NCBI RefSeq assembly: GCF_014652515.1
Contig: NZ_BMYY01000019.1
Location: 1-36,401, forward strand
From: Bacterioplanes sanyensis
GTDB lineage: Bacteria; Pseudomonadota; Gammaproteobacteria; Pseudomonadales; Oceanobacteraceae
Length of the DNA: 36,401 nucleotides
Direction: 5' to 3'
The translations under genes were made by a program, and so were the position numbers. Positions 32,191 through 36,401 of the stretch are shown here, piece by piece; the stretch's first letter is position 1; each line of letters begins with the position of its first letter. The notes beneath the pieces are model-generated. The model had not been told where the DNA came from. It made no database searches and saw only the letters and a program-made list of their open reading frames with translations.

Positions 32191-33372
32191 TCAAAGAACC
32201 TCAATCGCGACCGCTGTGGCCTCACCGCCACCGATGCACAAAGACGCCACGCCTTTGCTCAGGCCGCGCTGCTTTAATGCGTTAATTAAGGTCACAATAA
32301 TGCGCGAACCGGAGGAGCCAATGGGGTGACCCAGGGCGCAGGCGCCGCCGTGTACATTGACCTTAGCCGCATCGAGTTTCAACTCTTGCATCGCCAACAA
32401 GCTCACCACGGCAAAGGCTTCGTTGATTTCAAATAAATCCACGTCGTCTTTGCTCCAGCCGGCACAAGCCAAGACTTTATTGATGGCGCCAATGGGGGCC
32501 AGGGTAAACTCGGCTGGTAATTGCGCATGGGTAGCATGAGCGACGATACGCGCCAGTGGCTTTAAACCGTGCGCATCGGATTCTGCGCGGCTGGTGAGCA
32601 CTAAGGCCGAGGCACCGTCGCTGATGGAGCTGGCATTGGCGGCGGTGACGCTGCCGTCTTTTTTAAACGCCGGCTTCAAATGTGGAATTTTATCTGGCTG
32701 AGCATTGCCTGGCTGTTCGTCGATGCTGACTTCGACGTCGCCCTTGCGGCCGCTGACCGTGACACTGACAATTTCATCGTTAAAGTAGCCGTGCTCAATG
32801 GCTGCTTGGGCGCGGCTGAGTGAGCGCAGGGCAAACTCGTCCATGGCCTCACGGCTGATGTTGTAGTCGTCGGCACTGCGCTGGGCAAATACGCCCATCA
32901 GGCCGCCTTCGTAGGCATCTTCTAGGCCGTCTAAAAACATCGAGTCTTTCACTTCACCATGGCCCATGCGCAAACCGGCGCGGGCTTTGGGCAGTAAATA
33001 GGGCGCTTGGCTCATGTTTTCCATGCCGCCGGCCACCATAATGCCGTTGGTGCCGGCTTTGATTTGATCATGGGCCAAAATCACCGCTTGCATACCTGAG
33101 CCGCACATTTTATTGACCGTGCTGCAGCCACTGCTGTCAGGGACGCCGGCACCGCGTGAGGCTTGACGCGCCGGTGCCTGACCTAAACCGGCGGGCAATA
33201 CGCAGCCCATGATGACTTCGTTAATATCGGCCGGGGTTAAACCGGAGCGCTCGATGGCGGCTTTAATGGCCACACTGCCCAGTTGGGGGCTGCTAACACT
33301 GCTGAGTGAGCCTAACAAACCGCCCATTGGGGTGCGTGCCGCGCCCGCAATAAAAACGTCATTTGCAGTCAT
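32191..33372 (-). CDS. acetyl-CoA C-acyltransferase (thiolase)
   Basis: 393 residues of degradative/biosynthetic thiolase fold, last gene of the operon. Catalytic Cys in NKMCGSGMQAV (about 88), catalytic His in ALGHPIGSSGSR (about 350), second Cys in SLCIGGGEATA (about 378). It cleaves 3-ketoacyl-CoA with CoA, or condenses acetyl-CoA. Its ATG overlaps the stop of the acyl-CoA dehydrogenase gene (ATGA) with GGAGGT as ribosome binding site. Close match in form to thiolases of 2-methylacetoacetyl-CoA/short-chain degradation; exact substrate unknown. Confidence 0.95.
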   Translation of the reverse strand: MTANDVFIAGAARTPMGGLLGSLSSVSSPQLGSVAIKAAIERSGLTPADINEVIMGCVLPAGLGQAPARQASRGAGVPDSSGCSTVNKMCGSGMQAVILAHDQIKAGTNGIMVAGGMENMSQAPYLLPKARAGLRMGHGEVKDSMFLDGLEDAYEGGLMGVFAQRSADDYNISREAMDEFALRSLSRAQAAIEHGYFNDEIVSVTVSGRKGDVEVSIDEQPGNAQPDKIPHLKPAFKKDGSVTAANASSISDGASALVLTSRAESDAHGLKPLARIVAHATHAQLPAEFTLAPIGAINKVLACAGWSKDDVDLFEINEAFAVVSLLAMQELKLDAAKVNVHGGACALGHPIGSSGSRIIVTLINALKQRGLSKGVASLCIGGGEATAVAIEVL

Positions 33373-34535
33373 GATTTACCTCCGGCTTTGCCCAGCAAAG
33401 AGCGGGCAATCAGTTCTTTCATTACCTCAGATGCGCCGCCATAAATACGTTGTACGCGGGCATCAACAAAGGCACGGGAAATAGGATATTCGCTGGTGTA
33501 GCCATAACCGCCAAACAGCTGTAGACAACCATCGGCCACACGAAATTGCATTTCGGTGGCGCTGTACTTGGCCATCGAAGCCGTGGCGCTATCGAGTTGT
33601 TGATGGTTGTATTGGCTGATGCACTGGTCAATAAATGCTTGGTGAATGCGCACCTCGGTTTCCATTTCAGCCAATTTAAAGCGGGTGTTTTGCAAATCCG
33701 CCAAGCGTTGGCCGAACAATTTGCGCTCGGTAACATAATCAATGGTTTGCTCGATGCAACCGCGTGCCGCGGCGACCGCTAGGGCGCCGATGACCAAGCG
33801 CTCACGTGCCAGCTCTTGCATTAAATACACAAAGCCCATGCCTTCTTCGCCCAGCAAGGCGGAGGCGGGCACGCGCAAATCATCAAAAAACAGCTCGGAT
33901 GTGTCGCCGCAGTGCTGACCGATTTTTTCCAGATTGCGACCACGGCTGTAGCCTGGCAGAGAGGTGTCGACCAAAAATAAACTCACGCCTTTGGCGCCGG
34001 CGTCAGGGTCGGTTTTGGCAGCCACAATCACCATATCGGCGTGCTGACCGTTGGTAATAAAGGTTTTTGAGCCATTTAATACGTAACTGTCGCCATCTTT
34101 GCGGGCGCTGGTGCGCAGCGCTTGTAAATCGCTGCCAGCACCTGGCTCGGTCATGGCGATGGCGCCAACGGCTTCACCAGTGACCATTTTGGGCAGCCAC
34201 TGCTGCTTTTGCTCTTCGCTGGCCAAATGCGTGAGATAAGGCGCCACAATATCCGAGTGCACCATGACATTGGTGGCCAGAGCACCAAAGCCTAAGCGCG
34301 CCATTTCTGCGCCCACCACCACAGAATAATCAAAGGGAACGCCACAGCCGCCGTATTCCTCCGGCACATCCACACACAGAAGGCCGGCCTCGCCCAGTGA
34401 TTGCCATAGTTGTCGTGGCACAATGCCTTGCTGTTCCCATTGTTCGTAGTGTGGGGCGATTTCCGCTTCCAATAGCTTCACCACGTTATCGCGGAACAGC
34501 ACCTGCTCCTGAGGTTCTTGCATCCAAATACTCAT
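33369..34535 (-). CDS. acyl-CoA dehydrogenase
   Basis: 388 residues of the FAD-dependent acyl-CoA dehydrogenase family. FAD/substrate loop MTEPGAGSDLQ (about 120), TFITNGQHADMVIVAA, RERLVIGALAVAAARG (helix G) and the C-terminal RIYGGASEVMKELIARSLL. The usual catalytic Glu of short- and medium-chain enzymes (IYEGT) is Gly here. A Glu in helix G (CIEQTIDYV) lies where long-chain and isovaleryl-type enzymes carry the base, so I infer that geometry. It would introduce the alpha-beta double bond. It is 9 bp after the SDR gene and overlaps the thiolase gene. Confidence 0.94.
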   Translation of the reverse strand: MSIWMQEPQEQVLFRDNVVKLLEAEIAPHYEQWEQQGIVPRQLWQSLGEAGLLCVDVPEEYGGCGVPFDYSVVVGAEMARLGFGALATNVMVHSDIVAPYLTHLASEEQKQQWLPKMVTGEAVGAIAMTEPGAGSDLQALRTSARKDGDSYVLNGSKTFITNGQHADMVIVAAKTDPDAGAKGVSLFLVDTSLPGYSRGRNLEKIGQHCGDTSELFFDDLRVPASALLGEEGMGFVYLMQELARERLVIGALAVAAARGCIEQTIDYVTERKLFGQRLADLQNTRFKLAEMETEVRIHQAFIDQCISQYNHQQLDSATASMAKYSATEMQFRVADGCLQLFGGYGYTSEYPISRAFVDARVQRIYGGASEVMKELIARSLLGKAGGKS

Positions 34536-34544
34536 GCTGCCTCC

Positions 34545-35309
34545 TTATTTGGGTGCCATGCGCAGAGCGCAATCGAGGCGTACGACTTCGCCGTTTAACA
34601 CGGGATTTTCCACCATTTGTTTCACCATCAAACCAAACTCCTGTGGCTGGCCCAGACGCTGTGGAAATGGCAGGGTGGCGGCTAGGCTGTCCTGAACCTC
34701 CTGCGGCATGCCCGCCATCATCGGCGTCATAAAAATACCTGGAGCAATGGTGTTGACTCGAATGCCTTGGCGCGCCAGTTCACGCGCCGACTGCAGCGTC
34801 ATGGCGACCACACCTCCCTTAGACGCGGTGTAAGCAGATTGACCAATCTGGCCTTCGTAGGCGGCGATGGAGGCAGTCATAATGATAATGCCGCGCTCGC
34901 CATCGGCATTGGCTTCGCGGCAGGCCATATCGGCAGCGGCCACGCGCAGCACGTTAAAGCTGCCAATTAAGTTGACGTTAATCACCTGGCTAAAGGCATC
35001 CAGCGGCATCGGCTGGCCGTCGCGATCGAGAATCTTTTTCGCTGGTGCAATACCGGCACAATTAACGGCAATGCCACAGGCGCCGTGAGCCTCACGCGCA
35101 GCAGCAAAGGCAGCTTCAACGCTGTCAGCTGAAGCGATATCGCAGTGCAGGTACAAACCGTTGATTTCTTCTGCTATCTGGCGACCGCGCTCTTCATTTA
35201 AATCCAATATGGCGACCTTGCAGCCCTTAGCCGCTAGGGCACGTACCGTGCCTTCACCTAAACCAGAAGCACCGCCGGTGACGACGGCAGGAACGTTGTT
35301 AAAGTCCAT
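34545..35309 (-). CDS. SDR-family 3-hydroxyacyl-CoA dehydrogenase (type II, HSD10-like)
   Basis: 254 residues of a classical short-chain dehydrogenase. TGGASGLGEGT (NAD loop, about 12), acidic residue in VAILDLNEERG that favours NAD, NCAGIAPAKK, catalytic Ser in MTASIAAYEG (about 150) and YTASKGG (Tyr-x-x-x-Lys, about 163). Type II enzymes oxidise 3-hydroxyacyl-CoA, including 3-hydroxy-2-methylbutyryl-CoA in isoleucine breakdown. It is the first gene of the three-gene operon. ATG 35309 is preferred to GTG 35315 since GAGAG sits 7-8 nt upstream. Confidence 0.94.
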   Translation of the reverse strand: MDFNNVPAVVTGGASGLGEGTVRALAAKGCKVAILDLNEERGRQIAEEINGLYLHCDIASADSVEAAFAAAREAHGACGIAVNCAGIAPAKKILDRDGQPMPLDAFSQVINVNLIGSFNVLRVAAADMACREANADGERGIIIMTASIAAYEGQIGQSAYTASKGGVVAMTLQSARELARQGIRVNTIAPGIFMTPMMAGMPQEVQDSLAATLPFPQRLGQPQEFGLMVKQMVENPVLNGEVVRLDCALRMAPK

Positions 35310-35519
35310 GCGCACTCTCTTGTTGTTGGTATACCCCTTCAGTGTCTACAAGCACTAGGCAAACAGCCATGACGGTTTGCGGCAGGAAAATTGGCAAAAA
35401 TGAGCAGTTGTGTTTGGGCTAGGCAATGAGTAGCAAATAGGGAAGAGAGTAGGGGAAGGAAAGAACTGCCGATCTCCCTAGGCCGTCGGCAGTTATCAAT
35501 TTGGTAACTGAGGAAACGA
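35310..35519. other. intergenic region upstream of the beta-oxidation operon, no gene seen
   Basis: About 200 bases with no coding signal on either strand; GGTATACC lies near 35328-35335 and could belong to the operon promoter, but the -35 is not clear. Confidence 0.4.
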
Positions 35520-35753
35520 TCAAAAGCTGTAATTTGCACCGCTAGAGAAGAGGTCTCGGCGATAGCTTCTGTTGGCGAAAATGCGGTTGTAGTCCACATG
35601 CGCTGACAGCGCATCACTGGCGTTGAACTGGAACCCAGCACCCGCTAACAAGCCGATGATGATGCCTTTTCGTCCTCGTCGTCGGAATATGAGTTTTTTG
35701 CATATTCTACGAGTTCGCTCACATCGTCGACGTAGCGTTTTAGGATTATCGTA
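35520..35753 (-). pseudogene. 3' remnant of an outer-membrane beta-barrel gene, frameshifted
   Basis: Reading leftward, the frame ending at TGA 35520-35522 gives GLLAGAGFQFNASDALSAHV, then DYNRIFANRS and a C-terminal Tyr-Ser-Phe, the pattern of the last strands of an 8-stranded OmpA/OMP_b-brl porin with terminal aromatic. Just upstream, a second frame (35645-35753) reads RYVDDVSELVEYAKNSYSDD and would join it if one A were restored in a run of A near 35667-35670. So a single-base frameshift is likely. No ORF of useful length remains; the gene is broken. Confidence 0.6.
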
Positions 35754-35783
35754 TATACCTCTGAATAGTCGATGTGCTCGATA
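35754..35783. mobile_element. solo end fragment of the MITE
   Basis: TATACCTCTGAATAGTCGATGTGCTCG matches the left end of MITE copy 1 in TACCTCTGAATA and, after a short mismatched stretch, GTGCTCG. Copy 2 starts 5 bases further on. This is a truncated or nested third insertion. Confidence 0.55.
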
Positions 35784-35787
35784 TTAA

Positions 35788-36010
35788 GGCACCTCTGAAT
35801 GATTCAGTACCCACTCTGGATCGCCAGAGGGCTCCAGGTCACGAAGCCGGTTTGCCGCTCTAGCCAGCTACAGTAAAAATCGGCGACACAGAGCTGGAGT
35901 TCTCTGGCGCTCACCGCAGGGCGCAGGCTGCAGGCTTCCATAACATCACCGCCTTGTTCTGAACGCCTGCCACATTCGCGCAGAGCTGTGCAGAGTTATT
36001 CAGAGGTGCC
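35788..36010. mobile_element. MITE-like element, copy 2 (223 bp)
   Basis: Same terminal inverted repeat as copy 1 (GGCACCTCTGAAT at left; ATTCAGAGGTGCC at right), same internal hairpin blocks, and lacking a 39-bp segment present in copy 1. Flanks are TTAA (35784-35787) and TTGA (36011-36014), again a YTAR-like 4-bp duplication with one mismatch. It interrupts the decayed beta-barrel gene region. Confidence 0.85.
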
Positions 36011-36011
36011 T

Positions 36012-36092
36012 TGAGCCCCACTGAGTATCAGCGTGAGTCACTGTGCTGGCAAAGATTAGCGCTGCGAGGAGAATGAACTGACTGTGTTTTAT
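36012..36092 (-). pseudogene. possible signal-peptide remnant of the same beta-barrel gene
   Basis: On the minus strand 27 codons read KHSQFILLAALIFASTVTHA then DTQWGS, an excellent Sec signal peptide with cleavage after THA. The expected start codon is ATA (36090-36092), and no ATG, GTG or TTG lies in frame nearby. MITE copy 2 begins directly after it. I infer that this is the 5' end of the beta-barrel gene whose 3' end lies at 35520-35753, with start lost and the middle deleted or interrupted. Confidence 0.4.
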
Positions 36093-36202
36093 ATGATTCG
36101 GAAGGAATATTGGTTGCTTTATACAAGGCGAATTGTACTGATGCTTAATATGTTGTGTTGTGTGTTAATAGCAATTTTATGTGATTTGCTTGATGTCTGG
36201 AG

Positions 36203-36338
36203 GGTGTTCAAAATTCTGTGTCAGCCAGTCACAGGTCGATGTGAGCGTCTAAACGCCCCTCAAAATGAATCGACAACTGCGACAGCGTCAAATTCCAGTT
36301 TTGTACCGGGCGCGTCCATCGCTCTGACGCTTTCAAAA
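36203..36338 (-). mobile_element. 3' end of an IS256-family element (minus orientation)
   Basis: The minus-strand frame from 36338 to TGA 36229-36231 reads ASERWTRPVQNWNLTLSQLS then a short IHFEGRL tail, the standard C-terminus of IS256-family transposases. The terminal repeat GGTGTTCAAAATTCTGTGTC lies at 36203-36222, in the correct place for the right end. The element is interrupted at 36339 by the next element's end. Confidence 0.8.
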
Positions 36339-36339
36339 G

Positions 36340-36401
36340 GTAGTGTTCAGAATTCTGTGTCATTTCTTTATCCTATGCAAAAAGAGACGACACATGACCC
36401 A
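36340..36401 (+). mobile_element. left end of a second IS256-family element (plus orientation), cut by window end
   Basis: GTGTTCAGAATTCTGTGTCA (36343-36362) is the family's terminal repeat. An ATG at 36394 followed by ACC CA fits the MTQ start of IS256 transposases, with AAGAGA as ribosome binding site. The element lies inside the transposase of the first one, so a nested insertion is likely. The rest is beyond the window. Confidence 0.65.

Noticed and set aside
35339-35641. 100-codon minus-strand frame
   Set aside because: No ribosome binding site, no family features and in the wrong frame for the beta-barrel remnant that overlaps it.

Overview
The window looks like a chromosomal segment of a marine-type gammaproteobacterium (Oceanospirillales/Pseudomonas-like gene content: hom with an ACT-domain neighbour, uup, bactofilin, rhlE, NorR/Hmp, a fatty-acid oxidation set with an AraC regulator). 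The assignment rests on gene content and protein style only; there is no rRNA or other marker gene here. Both ends lie in insertion-sequence DNA (an IS110-type transposase at the left, IS256-type ends at the right).

Layout. 1-1761: a 5'-truncated IS110 transposase, a cluster of short direct repeats, then three tandem tRNA-Val(TAC)/tRNA-Asp(GTC) pairs on the minus strand driven by a strong promoter near 1781-1808. 1897-6168 (minus): a two-gene RND efflux operon (adaptor, then pump). 6354-10839 (plus): ABC-F ATPase Uup, a coupled small membrane-anchored protein, a bactofilin with a 12-bp tandem repeat, and an unusual protein that reads as two degenerate methyltransferase folds in tandem. 10836-17867: a GcvR-like double-ACT protein, homoserine dehydrogenase, a TauE-type exporter, two divergent paralogous phosphoribosyltransferases, a LysR regulator, a hemerythrin, a YeaD-type hexose-6-phosphate mutarotase and a GreA-C-domain-like small protein.

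17977-20505: a 263-bp MITE-like element ending directly before the ribosome binding site of an unknown gene, then a secreted sphingomyelinase-type phosphodiesterase with a fascin-like beta-trefoil tail and a bidirectional terminator. 20525-23518 (minus): RhlE helicase, and a 73-aa small gene translationally coupled to an MFS transporter. 23661-28285: a nitric-oxide response locus, with NorR divergent from a small two-helix membrane protein and the NO dioxygenase Hmp. The intergenic region shows a paired upstream activating site, a consensus IHF site and a -24/-12 sigma-54 promoter. An Old Yellow Enzyme reductase follows.

28388-35309: an orphan periplasmic solute-binding protein, then an acyl-CoA degradation module (AMP-forming acyl-CoA ligase and AraC regulator, divergent; and an SDR/acyl-CoA dehydrogenase/thiolase operon) without its own enoyl-CoA hydratase. 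35310-36401: a decayed region with remains of an outer-membrane beta-barrel gene, a second copy of the MITE plus a solo fragment of its end, and two IS256-family elements, one apparently inserted into the other.

The best candidates for undescribed biology are the MITE family (17977-18239 and 35788-36010) with YTAR-like target duplications and the leader position of copy 1, the small membrane protein at the head of the NorR/Hmp operon, the tandem pseudo-methyltransferase next to the bactofilin, and the 73-aa gene coupled to the MFS transporter.
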